Positions 17,577 to 26,022 of a stretch of 64,000 nucleotides of DNA are shown piece after piece; the first letter of the stretch is position 1, and each line of letters begins with the position of its first letter. Under the pieces are notes generated by a model. It was not told where the DNA came from. It worked only from the letters and a program-made list of their open reading frames with translations, and made no database searches. The DNA lies in assembly GCA_033852115.1 (NCBI GenBank), contig JAWSVE010000002.1:372001-436000 (forward strand), in the 5' to 3' direction. The translations under genes and the position numbers were made by a program. The DNA is from JAWSVE01 sp033852115. Its GTDB lineage: Bacteria; Pseudomonadota; Gammaproteobacteria; Pseudomonadales; Cellvibrionaceae.

Positions 17577-19022
17577 ATGTCCTTTCTTCGTGTTTCAACC
17601 TTGTTGCACCGCTATCTTGGTATAGCGATCGGTATGGTGATGAGCGCCTGGTGTTTATCAGGCTTCGTCATGATGTACGTTCCTTTTCCTAGTGTCTCTT
17701 CTCAGCAGCAGGTTAAAACACTTTCCCCGTTATCGACAGCGGAATGTTGTCGAGTTGATTCTTTGCCATCGCAAGCATTGGTTGATGTGAATCGATTTGT
17801 AATAGAAATGCACGCCGATCGTCCGATACTGCGAATTAATGCCTCAAATCGAAAAAATCCGATTTTAGATTTGCGTACCGGGCAAGTAATCCCTGCCTTT
17901 AGCAAAACGGAATTAATTCAACAGAGCGAGGGTGCCTATGCCTTTTTGTTTGACCCTAACGACGTGGTCAGCACGCAGTGGATCGACCAAGATCAATGGA
18001 CGGTAACAAACTTTTACGATGTTGATCGTCCTTTGCTGAAAGTCTCTTTCATCGATGATACCGCATTGTATTTTTCTAGTACGCGTGGGCACCTTGCACA
18101 ACTAACAACTCAAACGCAGAGAACATGGAGTTGGTTTGGCGCGATTCCCCATTGGCTCTATCCTCAGCTGTTACGTCAGCACGATAAGCTTTGGGAAAAT
18201 GTCGTTATTGCCTTATCTCTGCTGGGCGTATTTCTTACAGTGTTTGGGCTTTATCTTGGTGTTGTAAAGTACAGGCGGCTTCCCAGTGGTCGGCATTCAC
18301 CCTATCGAGGTGTAGCGTTGTGGCACCATTATGTGGGTTTAGTGTTTGGGTTGTTAGTGTTGACGTGGGTCGGTAGCGGATTATTGTCGATGAATCCTTG
18401 GCAACTATTTCAATTAGGTGGTGGTAAGCTCGAGCGAGAAGCTTTAACGGGTGTACCGCTTGCCTCGAGCGATGTAGAACAATTTATTCGTCGATTACCG
18501 TCATTGCCAATACCAGAAAACACCAAACGATTAGAAGGTTATGCTCTCTCAGGAAAGCTAGAGATTCTTGCTGTCTCTGATACCGGCGTGCAGCGGTTGA
18601 ACGCTGAAGATCTCTCGCCTAATCCCCTGACGAGCGACGAATGGCAACGGTTAATTAATAAGGTATCGCTTGAGCGAAAAATCCGTCATGTAGATACCCT
18701 GAACGAAGCAGATGGCTATTACTACAACCATCATTCCACGCGCTATTTTCCTGTGCAGAGAGTGGTGTTAGACGATGAGCAATCGACACGACTATACCTG
18801 CATGGCGAAAGTGGAGAACTGGTAGGTTACTTTGATCGCGATAACCGTTGGTACCGTTGGCTATTTTCCGGTTTACATCAAATGGATTTTGCGTCTTGGT
18901 TACGCGTGCGTCCTGTCTGGGATATTGTTGTATGGTTCTTGTTGATCGGCGTATCGATAGCGACTTTGACGGGGTCCTACCTAGGAATAAAACGCCTGGT
19001 TAGAGGTCGTGGAAAAGCTTAA
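17577..19022 (+). CDS. PepSY-domain transmembrane protein
   Basis: The start is the ATG at 17577 right after the permease stop, giving 481 residues. The protein has the PepSY-TM layout: an N-terminal helix (LLHRYLGIAIGMVMSAWCLSGFVMMYV), a large periplasmic segment, a middle helix pair (ENVVIALSLLGVFLTVFGLYLGVVKYRR and HHYVGLVFGLLVLTWVGSGLLSMNPW) and a C-terminal helix (WDIVVWFLLIGVSIATLTGSYLGIKRL). Relatives are often iron-regulated and include siderophore or metal reductases. Coupling to a metal permease suggests a reduction-uptake pair. Function is inferred from context only. Confidence 0.75.
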   Translation: MSFLRVSTLLHRYLGIAIGMVMSAWCLSGFVMMYVPFPSVSSQQQVKTLSPLSTAECCRVDSLPSQALVDVNRFVIEMHADRPILRINASNRKNPILDLRTGQVIPAFSKTELIQQSEGAYAFLFDPNDVVSTQWIDQDQWTVTNFYDVDRPLLKVSFIDDTALYFSSTRGHLAQLTTQTQRTWSWFGAIPHWLYPQLLRQHDKLWENVVIALSLLGVFLTVFGLYLGVVKYRRLPSGRHSPYRGVALWHHYVGLVFGLLVLTWVGSGLLSMNPWQLFQLGGGKLEREALTGVPLASSDVEQFIRRLPSLPIPENTKRLEGYALSGKLEILAVSDTGVQRLNAEDLSPNPLTSDEWQRLINKVSLERKIRHVDTLNEADGYYYNHHSTRYFPVQRVVLDDEQSTRLYLHGESGELVGYFDRDNRWYRWLFSGLHQMDFASWLRVRPVWDIVVWFLLIGVSIATLTGSYLGIKRLVRGRGKA

Positions 19023-19945
19023 AACAGTTGAGCTTTAGCGGCGTCAACGAGTTCGAGAATTCGAGCAACATACTGATCTTTTGGCCTAAACCCTCCGACT
19101 TCTTGCGCCTTAAAATCCTTTTCTAGCTTATCGACGAGCTTCTCAAGCCGTTTGCGATGAATCCCTAAATGTAGTTGCATGGGATCAGAAATAATTCCTG
19201 AAAACGAAGCCAGAATAGATAATATCGCCAATATGGCAGCGATACTGACGGCCAGGATTTGCCAGGATGGTGTCGGTGGAAAAAGCGCGTAATAAAGCTT
19301 ACCGAAAAATGCACCCAACAAAAAATCACTTACAGCTAAGTGATGGGCTATGTAGCTGGCTAAATAAATCCCAATGGCAAAGCCACCGGGGGTGAACTTT
19401 TTAAACGCAAATGCACCAACGATCGTGCTGAGTAGGGAATTAGTTATATCGGCCGATGCAGTTCGAGTAATGGTGTATTGATTGAGCGCATCTTTGACCA
19501 CAGGCTCTAGTTGTTGGTAAAGCAATTGGTGGTCAGTGGATTGGGTGGAGAGTTTATCTAACTCTACAACAATACAAGACTGCAACGATTGCGTAGGGTC
19601 GTTGGAGCAAAGTAACTCTGTGTGTATGGCTTGGGCAACGTAATGCTGTACTTGGGTAGTTAAGCCACTTGGCATTTTCAGTAACAGGCGAGCTGGAAAC
19701 TCTAAGCCAGCTTTTCTAAGCAGAAGGCCAAATAAGATGAGTGCAATATAAATTGGCGCCCAGAAAAGATTAATAGGCGCTTTAATAATATCCCAACCAA
19801 ATGCCCGACGGTTTGTTTTCCAAGCGCCAGAAAAATTAAAATGCGTGTTACAAAACGCAGGGATGCGAGAGCGGCATTGGCTGAAATAAATAGCAATGCC
19901 GCGTTCAAACGCCTGCGTGATTGAATCTGACGTGTGTTTTACCAT
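19019..19945 (-). CDS. conserved membrane protein of unknown function
   Basis: A 308-residue protein with two to three central hydrophobic regions (residues about 54-78 and 150-255, including WQILAVSIAAILAILSILASFSGIIS) and a charged C-terminal coiled region (HRKRLEKLVDKLEKDFKAQEV). It resembles the DUF6635 type of bacterial membrane proteins, but I am not certain. It overlaps the tail of the PepSY gene by four bases on the opposite strand. It is probably monocistronic. Confidence 0.6.
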   Translation of the reverse strand: MVKHTSDSITQAFERGIAIYFSQCRSRIPAFCNTHFNFSGAWKTNRRAFGWDIIKAPINLFWAPIYIALILFGLLLRKAGLEFPARLLLKMPSGLTTQVQHYVAQAIHTELLCSNDPTQSLQSCIVVELDKLSTQSTDHQLLYQQLEPVVKDALNQYTITRTASADITNSLLSTIVGAFAFKKFTPGGFAIGIYLASYIAHHLAVSDFLLGAFFGKLYYALFPPTPSWQILAVSIAAILAILSILASFSGIISDPMQLHLGIHRKRLEKLVDKLEKDFKAQEVGGFRPKDQYVARILELVDAAKAQLF

Positions 19946-20013
19946 GCATTAACAATGCGGGTCATGAAGGCAAAGGGCAAGAGAAGCTTTGCTTATTAAT
20001 AATCAAGCGGTGA

Positions 20014-20592
20014 CTAAAACTCGAATTGAACACCAATGCGCGCCGCATCAATATCGCCAAAATGAGTGTTAGCCGTGACATAGGATAAATCCAAACCAAC
20101 CAAGTCACTCAAACGAATTTCTAAATCTAACTGAAGGTAATGTTCGTTGTTTTCTATCGTGGTGCCTTGCTCGCTTCCGGCGTTTAAAAACTGCCCTTCC
20201 TCAGCGGTAACTCGGTAGCGGATGCGACCTGCTTTGGGTACCAAGCGAACATTGTTGCCGAGCGGTATAGCAACACCTAACGCATAGCGGTACTCGCCGA
20301 TTTCATGATTATCAAACGTGCTACCTAAGGCCTCAATATTTTCTGCGTAACCATAACCCACTTCAGCGACTACCCAAAAAGGTGTTTGGTATCCTGCTGA
20401 AACTTGCGCACCAATAGCGTTACTGGTTCGATCTAAACCTTCGGGAACTAATTCGCGATCAAATGACAGGTGGGTGATCGTGAATTGCGGCGTAACATAG
20501 AAAAAGCCATCACTGGCGTTACTAAATGCCGTAGCCGTAATGAGGACAATAAACAAAGAAATTGACGTAATAAGATTTGGTTGGCGTTCCAT
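20014..20592 (-). CDS. outer-membrane beta-barrel protein
   Basis: Starting at the ATG at 20592 gives 192 residues with a typical signal peptide (MERQPNLITSISLFIVLITATAFSNASDG). Alternating amphipathic strands follow (FYVTPQFTITHLSF, IGAQVSAGYQTPFWVVAEVGYGYAENI, YRYALGVAIPLGNNVRLVPKAGRIRYRV, HYLQLDLEIRLSDLVGLDLSYVTANTHFGDIDAARIGVQFEF). The final Phe fits the BAM signal. It resembles the small OmpA-like porin-fold proteins of unknown role. It is downstream of cstA on the same strand, separated by a strong hairpin. Confidence 0.72.
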   Translation of the reverse strand: MERQPNLITSISLFIVLITATAFSNASDGFFYVTPQFTITHLSFDRELVPEGLDRTSNAIGAQVSAGYQTPFWVVAEVGYGYAENIEALGSTFDNHEIGEYRYALGVAIPLGNNVRLVPKAGRIRYRVTAEEGQFLNAGSEQGTTIENNEHYLQLDLEIRLSDLVGLDLSYVTANTHFGDIDAARIGVQFEF

Positions 20593-20614
20593 GCTGAAGA
20601 GTCTCGCTATCGAT

Positions 20615-20642
20615 AGGTTACTTTGGCAAGCCAAAGTAACCT
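20615..20642. repeat. perfect inverted repeat between cstA and the barrel-protein gene
   Basis: A 13-bp perfect arm pair (AGGTTACTTTGGC with GCCAAAGTAACCT) separated by only two bases. There is no T run on either strand, so it is not a normal intrinsic terminator. It lies just after the cstA stop on the transcribed strand and may limit read-through or protect a 3' end. It could instead be an operator. Confidence 0.7.
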
Positions 20643-20657
20643 AATCGCTGGAGCGAA

Positions 20658-22355
20658 TCAATCCGCCGATACAGCAGGCTCTGCTGGTTGGCCACGTTTA
20701 AGGCGTATGATGACAGAAATGGCCTCTAAAATAACAAGCACGCTAACAATGAGTACAATGCTATCAACGACTACCAATAGCCAGTTCTTCGATTCATAAA
20801 AACCAATGAGCTGTAAAATTCCAGCAAAGAACGCCATGCAAAGAATAAACACCATGGGAATTAGCGTGTAGTAGGCGGGTCGACCGAGTTTCATTAAGAA
20901 CACCGATATTACCAGCAAGGTCAAGCTCGCGAGGATCTGATTGGTCGCGCCGAACAAAGGCCAAATGACCATGCCGCCTTCACCCGACGAGCCGCCGGCA
21001 CCAAACGCAAGCAGTAAACAAGCGGCAACGGCAATTAATGTTGCCGTGAGACCATTTTTAAAAGCGCTAATTTGATAAATCTCTCCCCACTCTTGAATGA
21101 TGTAACGCTGTAGGCGCACACCAGAATCCATAGTTGTGCCTGCAAATAACACCACCATGACGGCTAACAAGGTTGTCGCGAATTCAACAGGAATGCCCCA
21201 GCCTTGATGAACTAAATTGGCGCCGCCCTCAATAAATTTGCCTGCACCACCGGCGGAAAAGCTGGAATAAATTTCTCGCCAGCTGTCAGGTGATGCTGCT
21301 AACGCGACACTGGACACGGCAACAATGGTGATTAGCGCAAGTGAGCCTTCACCAACTGCGCCTAGGTAACCTACAAAGCGTCCATCTGGTTCTTTATCAA
21401 GTTGTTTAGAGCTAGTACCCGACGAAACAATGCCATGAAAGCCAGACACTGCACCACAGGCAATAGTCACAAATAATAATGGGAAAATACTTGGCGTACC
21501 CTCAGCGAGTTGATCGTTGAATGCAGGCGCTGAAATGTCAGGCATAAATAGGAAAACAGAGCCGTACAATAAGACCAGACCAACTAACAGCTGCATGCCA
21601 TTAATAAAGTCTCGGGGTTGCAATAACATCCATACAGGGAGTAACGATGCAATGGCTGCGTAGATAAATAATATAACGATCCAGCTTGCTTTGGCCGAAA
21701 GCCCTAGTAGTTCATCAGGTAATGAAATAGGTAGCACGCTGCCAACATAAATCGAGCAGTAGAGCGCGATAACACCGCCAACGATTAGCGGCAATAATGA
21801 GAAGCGGCGCTGTATGAGCTGCCCAATAATTAACGCGACGACAATAGCAGACCACGCAGGAAAGACTGCACCGGGTGTGCCGACAAACGAATTGGCGATT
21901 ACCACACCAAACACGGCATTCACCATAAGCAGTACTAAAAACACGACCACCATAAAGAGTGAGCGTGCGCGTTTACCCACAACGCTTTCGGAAAGCGCAC
22001 CCATCGATTTCCCCTGGTGGCGCGCGCTAGCCCACAGGGCTCCCATGTCGTGGACCCCGGCGAAGAAAATGGTTCCGAAAACAACCCATAATACAGCGGG
22101 CACCCAGCCCCAATAGACCGCAATGGCGGGGCCAACAATTGGTGCCGCCCCTGCAACGGAGGTAAAGTGATGCCCCCAAAGGACAAATTTATTGGTCGGG
22201 ACGTAGTCAATGCCGTCTTCAAGTTCGTGAGCTGGCGTGACAAAGTTGGGGTCTTGGCGAAAGATTTTTGTGGCGATGAATTTCGAATAGACGAACCAGC
22301 CAAAGCACATGCCGGCGATACCAAATAGAACGATTAAAACGGAGTGCATAGTCAC
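20658..22355 (-). CDS. cstA: carbon-starvation / pyruvate transporter CstA family
   Basis: A 565-residue multi-helix inner-membrane protein. Family blocks are obvious: FGWFVYSKFIATKIFRQDPNFVTPAHELEDGIDYVPTNKFVLWGHHFTSVAGAAPIVGPAIAVYWGW, GVHDMGALWASARHQGKSMGALSE, and CGAVSGFHGIVSSGTSSKQLDKEPDGRFVGYLGAVGEGSLALIT. Characterised members import peptides or pyruvate and are induced on carbon limitation. This one is shorter than E. coli CstA (701) and matches the compact subgroup seen in several marine gammaproteobacteria. It is divergent from the PhnD-like gene. Confidence 0.93.
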   Translation of the reverse strand: MTMHSVLIVLFGIAGMCFGWFVYSKFIATKIFRQDPNFVTPAHELEDGIDYVPTNKFVLWGHHFTSVAGAAPIVGPAIAVYWGWVPAVLWVVFGTIFFAGVHDMGALWASARHQGKSMGALSESVVGKRARSLFMVVVFLVLLMVNAVFGVVIANSFVGTPGAVFPAWSAIVVALIIGQLIQRRFSLLPLIVGGVIALYCSIYVGSVLPISLPDELLGLSAKASWIVILFIYAAIASLLPVWMLLQPRDFINGMQLLVGLVLLYGSVFLFMPDISAPAFNDQLAEGTPSIFPLLFVTIACGAVSGFHGIVSSGTSSKQLDKEPDGRFVGYLGAVGEGSLALITIVAVSSVALAASPDSWREIYSSFSAGGAGKFIEGGANLVHQGWGIPVEFATTLLAVMVVLFAGTTMDSGVRLQRYIIQEWGEIYQISAFKNGLTATLIAVAACLLLAFGAGGSSGEGGMVIWPLFGATNQILASLTLLVISVFLMKLGRPAYYTLIPMVFILCMAFFAGILQLIGFYESKNWLLVVVDSIVLIVSVLVILEAISVIIRLKRGQPAEPAVSAD

Positions 22356-22704
22356 GTCCCCAGTGTCTAGGTAGAGTTAGAAAAAGAATTAGACGATCTG
22401 ACTGTCTGATGAATATTCGCTCGTTATTGTCGTTATTGAGCGACTGGCATCATACAAAGCTGGCGCGGATGAGCCAATGCTTAAAAGAATGGAATAACGC
22501 ATGTTTACACTAGGTTTATGGCAAAAACCAAAAAAGTGAGGATCCCTAGCAATACCAGTGGTTAAAAATTGCCCACAGAGGTATAACAGGCGTATAGTGG
22601 TCATGTCTGACTGCGTCGAGCCACTGTGCTCGCGGTACGTCACTCTCCGAGGCGCCAGTGAGGGCCTGTAATCAGTTGATTCGTGGTTAAAGCTCGGGGT
22701 TTCT
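22356..22704. other. divergent intergenic region
   Basis: About 350 bp between the starts of cstA and the PhnD-like gene, so both promoters lie here. I could not fix a convincing CRP site or -35/-10 pair by eye. The short reading frames here are not supported. Confidence 0.4.
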
Positions 22705-23523
22705 ATGTCAAATGGACGAAAGATAATTTTGCTTGTCGCCTTAGCGCTTATTCCGCTAATGAGCGCTGATGCAGAACCATCACTTCTCAAAAACGAAGAT
22801 CCGATTCGTTTTGGTGTTTTACCCTTTATTCCGGCCGGTGTTCTGGAATACCGGTTTCGAGCGCTAGTTCAAGCGTTAAGCGAAGCGCTTGATCAACCGG
22901 TGTTGCTAGAAAGTCGTGCCGCCTATGCTCCCTTCCGCGAAGCGCTCAGCGCACACGAATTTGATATTGCTCTGGTTCAACCTTGGGACTATATGGCTGT
23001 TCGCGAGAAAGGCTATACCGGGCTGGTGCAAAAAGGCAATCCGTTGCGGGGAGTCTTCGTAACCAACGATGACTCGCTGACAAACGTTTCACAACTTCAG
23101 GGTAAAACCGTCGCTTTCCCAGACCAAATGGCCGCTGTCACGTTGACGGCGAAACAGCGACTGATGCAAGCCGGTATCGAAGAAGACGATTATCAAGCCG
23201 TTTATCACCGCGATCATCAATCGTGCATGCTGGCAGTAGCCAACCGGAGCGTCGATGCTTGCGTCGTTGGTGAGCGGTTTGGTGAAACGAGTCGCGAGCA
23301 AGTCGGGCGTAATTATCGCGTCTTTGGTTATACCGCTCCGTCGCCACCCATATTAGTCATTATTGGTCCTAAATTGCGTCACCTTCATGCGCAGCTTCAG
23401 CGTTGGTTTCTTAGCTTGCATGATACAAAAACAAACCAGGCGATTCTTGATAATGCGTACCTGGATAACATTATTGCAATGCGTGATAGCGATTACATCG
23501 AATGGTTTGAGTCTCTTCAATAA
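22705..23523 (+). CDS. PhnD-like periplasmic binding protein
   Basis: A 272-residue exported protein: signal peptide ending near ADAEPS, then a phosphate/phosphite/phosphonate-type binding fold (RFGVLPFIPAGVLEYRFRALVQALSEAL, FREALSAHEFDIALVQPWDYMAVREKGY, LQGKTVAFPDQMAAVTLTAKQRLMQAGI). There are no ABC transporter genes beside it. Instead, a membrane HAMP-PAS protein follows 39 bp downstream, so it more probably acts as a periplasmic ligand sensor, as known for other PhnD-type proteins paired with sensor kinases. The ligand is unknown. Confidence 0.78.
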   Translation: MSNGRKIILLVALALIPLMSADAEPSLLKNEDPIRFGVLPFIPAGVLEYRFRALVQALSEALDQPVLLESRAAYAPFREALSAHEFDIALVQPWDYMAVREKGYTGLVQKGNPLRGVFVTNDDSLTNVSQLQGKTVAFPDQMAAVTLTAKQRLMQAGIEEDDYQAVYHRDHQSCMLAVANRSVDACVVGERFGETSREQVGRNYRVFGYTAPSPPILVIIGPKLRHLHAQLQRWFLSLHDTKTNQAILDNAYLDNIIAMRDSDYIEWFESLQ

Positions 23524-23562
23524 AAACGTGATGCCTAGATGAGCATCCAATAATAAAAAACT

Positions 23563-24966
23563 ATGTCCTTTCGTAGCAAAATAGTCATTAGCATTCTCGT
23601 CCTTGCGTCTACAGTCTTGTTTACCGTGCTGTGGAAGTCCTTGCAATTTTTTGAAGATCGTTTAATCGCGCAAACCCAAGATTCGAATGCGTTTATCGTC
23701 TGGCATATTGGTAGTACCAGTGGTTTAACCGCGCTCATGACCAAAGCCTACGGCCAGTTGCAATTTGAATTGCAGACGTTGGTGCAAGAATCGGATTTTG
23801 AAAGCTTAATGGTTGTCGATAATAACGAGCGGGTTGTCGCTTCCTCACAAATAGAACAACTAGGGCAATCGTTAACTGACTTTGAGTTGGACTCTACCTG
23901 GCAGACCAGCAATATCACCGCAGCGGGTGGGTTGGTGGGAAAAATACTTTATCGCTACGACCACAGTAAAACCCAGGCGATAACGGGAGAAACCTTGCGG
24001 TTTGGCTCGGCCGTTGCGTTATCTGGCTTACTATTTGTTGCGTGTGTTGCATACCTCATTGGTACGATGTTCTCACGACGTATCGAAAGTATCGCGGACT
24101 CACTGGATGCTATTAGTGATGGGAATTTAGAAAAATTTAACCTGGATACCCGTAAAGATGAAATCGGTTATTTAAGTCAATTTGTTTACGATATGGGGAA
24201 GAAAATTTCTCTGCAAATGAATGAGTTGATGGATGTAGAGGAGCGCATGCGTTTGGCTTTGCAGGCGGCAGGTGCGGGTGCCTGGAAGTGGGAGTCCGAT
24301 GGTAATACGCTGCAATGGTCGGCGAAAAATTTCCAGATACTTGGTTATTTGCCGGGGCAGCATAAGCCGAGTTTTGAATTATGGTTATCCTCTGTGCTGC
24401 CGGAAGATCAAGACAAAGTACGTGCCGCTGTGCGAACTATGTGGGAAGAAAAATCCGAGCTTGATGTTGAATATCGCATTGCTCGGCGTCTTGGTGATAT
24501 TCGTTGGATGCGCAGCGTGGGAAAAATGTTTGTCGATGATAAAGAAGCACCGAAAGAAATCTATGGTTTGCAAATTGATATTACGGAATACAAAAAAGCC
24601 GCGATTGAAATAGAAAAACAACAGCTGTTATTTGAGGCTATGCTGAATCAAACTAACGATATTGTCGTGGCCATCGATATCAATGCGCATATCATTACCG
24701 CAAACGCCGCTACATTTAGTCGTAGTGGTATGACTCGTGATGCCGTTATCGGTCAGCCCATTGATGCGTTATTGGGTGAAGAGAGTCGAAAAATAGTCAG
24801 AGACTTCATCAAAGCCGATATCGATGGCGATATGCCGTCTTCCAATGTCATCACCTGTCGAGCGCAGGTATGCAGAGCGAGTGGTGAGCTTGTACCAATG
24901 ACAATGACGGTTGAATCACATCTCGACAAAGAGCTGCACCATGTCTATTTACTGTCATTGCGATAA
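23563..24966 (+). CDS. HAMP-PAS-PAS membrane sensor with no output domain
   Basis: A 467-residue protein: TM1 at residues about 6-28, a periplasmic loop of about 120 residues, TM2 at about 148-168 (AVALSGLLFVACVAYLIGTMF), a HAMP segment (RRIESIADSLDAISDGNLEKFNLDTRKDEIGYLSQFVYDMGK), a PAS with PAC (RLALQAAGAGAWKWESDGNTLQWSAKNFQILGY to EIYGLQIDITEYKKAAIEI) and a second PAS (AMLNQTNDIVVAIDINAHIITANAATFSRSG). It stops at the end of PAS2. No histidine kinase, GGDEF, EAL or methyl-accepting domain follows, and the next gene is an unrelated transporter. It probably partners with the preceding PhnD-like protein. Confidence 0.8.
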   Translation: MSFRSKIVISILVLASTVLFTVLWKSLQFFEDRLIAQTQDSNAFIVWHIGSTSGLTALMTKAYGQLQFELQTLVQESDFESLMVVDNNERVVASSQIEQLGQSLTDFELDSTWQTSNITAAGGLVGKILYRYDHSKTQAITGETLRFGSAVALSGLLFVACVAYLIGTMFSRRIESIADSLDAISDGNLEKFNLDTRKDEIGYLSQFVYDMGKKISLQMNELMDVEERMRLALQAAGAGAWKWESDGNTLQWSAKNFQILGYLPGQHKPSFELWLSSVLPEDQDKVRAAVRTMWEEKSELDVEYRIARRLGDIRWMRSVGKMFVDDKEAPKEIYGLQIDITEYKKAAIEIEKQQLLFEAMLNQTNDIVVAIDINAHIITANAATFSRSGMTRDAVIGQPIDALLGEESRKIVRDFIKADIDGDMPSSNVITCRAQVCRASGELVPMTMTVESHLDKELHHVYLLSLR

Positions 24967-25033
24967 ATATCACGAGGGTAGATTGATATTGCGCTAGATT
25001 GCCGTACCATACCTGACCGCGCTCCAGCATTAA

Positions 25034-25921
25034 ATGATCCCAGTGAAATCCTCCATGGCAAGAATATCTGTCTCGCTACTAGCCGCCGCCTTGCTAGCGG
25101 TTGTATCAATGTCGCTAGTGCCCATTTTAATTCGAACTACATCAGCCAATGAGTTCACCATTGGTGTGGCGAGAATTGCAATTGCTTTGCTATTGGTAAG
25201 CCCGGTTGCCTTGTGGCGGCAAAAAATCACCACGTTACGCGCTGCCGACTGGATCAATTTAGCGGTTGTTGGCGCGGTGTTTGGATGTCATTGGTTGACC
25301 TACTTTATTAGCATCAAAACGGCCAACGCCTCGGTCGCTGCAATCGCCATTTCCACATACGGTATTCACCTACTTATTCTCAACTGGCTGATAAAAAAAC
25401 AACAGATAGCACCGTTGGAATGGTTAGCCGTGTTGTTGTGCTTTGTCGGTGTGATTTTGGTCGCGCCAGAATTCAGCTTGAGTAATCAAATCACGGTGGG
25501 AATGCTGATTGGTGTCGTGAGTGGGTTTCTCTACGCATGCTTGCCTTTGTTGCATCAACGTATGATCGCCGTGCCCACTGCAACGCGAGCCTGGGGGCAA
25601 TTCCTGTTTGCGGGTATTATTTTCTTTCCCTTTATCCCGATGACTGACTGGCAGTTAAACACCACGGATTGGTGGTGTTTAATACTTCTAGGCGTGGTCT
25701 GTACCGTCATCGGTCACAGTCTCTGGGTAAAAGTCAGCTCTGAATTGCCCGGCGTCATTACCGGTGTCGTCTATTATTTATACGTTCCTATCGCCTTGCT
25801 GACGAGCTTTTTTTGGCTGGGCGAATCACTTACCTGGAACAAAATCCTCGGTGCCTGTTGTATTGTTGGAGCCAACATTGGCGTTGCGCTATTCACCTGG
25901 TATCGCCACCGCAAAATCTAA
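25034..25921 (+). CDS. EamA/DMT-family drug-metabolite transporter
   Basis: A 295-residue protein with ten hydrophobic helices in two EamA repeats (first about residues 12-145, second about 155-290). Characteristic pieces are NEFTIGVARIAIALLLVSPVAL, GCHWLTYFISIKTANASVAAIAI and the closing helix SFFWLGESLTWNKILGACCIVGANIGVAL. The substrate is unknown; relatives export amino acids or drugs. The ATG at 25034 is used; the ATG at 25055 is an equally plausible start. Confidence 0.88.
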   Translation: MIPVKSSMARISVSLLAAALLAVVSMSLVPILIRTTSANEFTIGVARIAIALLLVSPVALWRQKITTLRAADWINLAVVGAVFGCHWLTYFISIKTANASVAAIAISTYGIHLLILNWLIKKQQIAPLEWLAVLLCFVGVILVAPEFSLSNQITVGMLIGVVSGFLYACLPLLHQRMIAVPTATRAWGQFLFAGIIFFPFIPMTDWQLNTTDWWCLILLGVVCTVIGHSLWVKVSSELPGVITGVVYYLYVPIALLTSFFWLGESLTWNKILGACCIVGANIGVALFTWYRHRKI

Positions 25922-26022
25922 GGATAGTGATATCCAGCTATTGCTAGCCGCTGGGCGATGGGTAGAATGCCTAGCACACTAAACATCTTCTTCATTCATT
26001 TGCTGAACATCATTGAAGGCCT

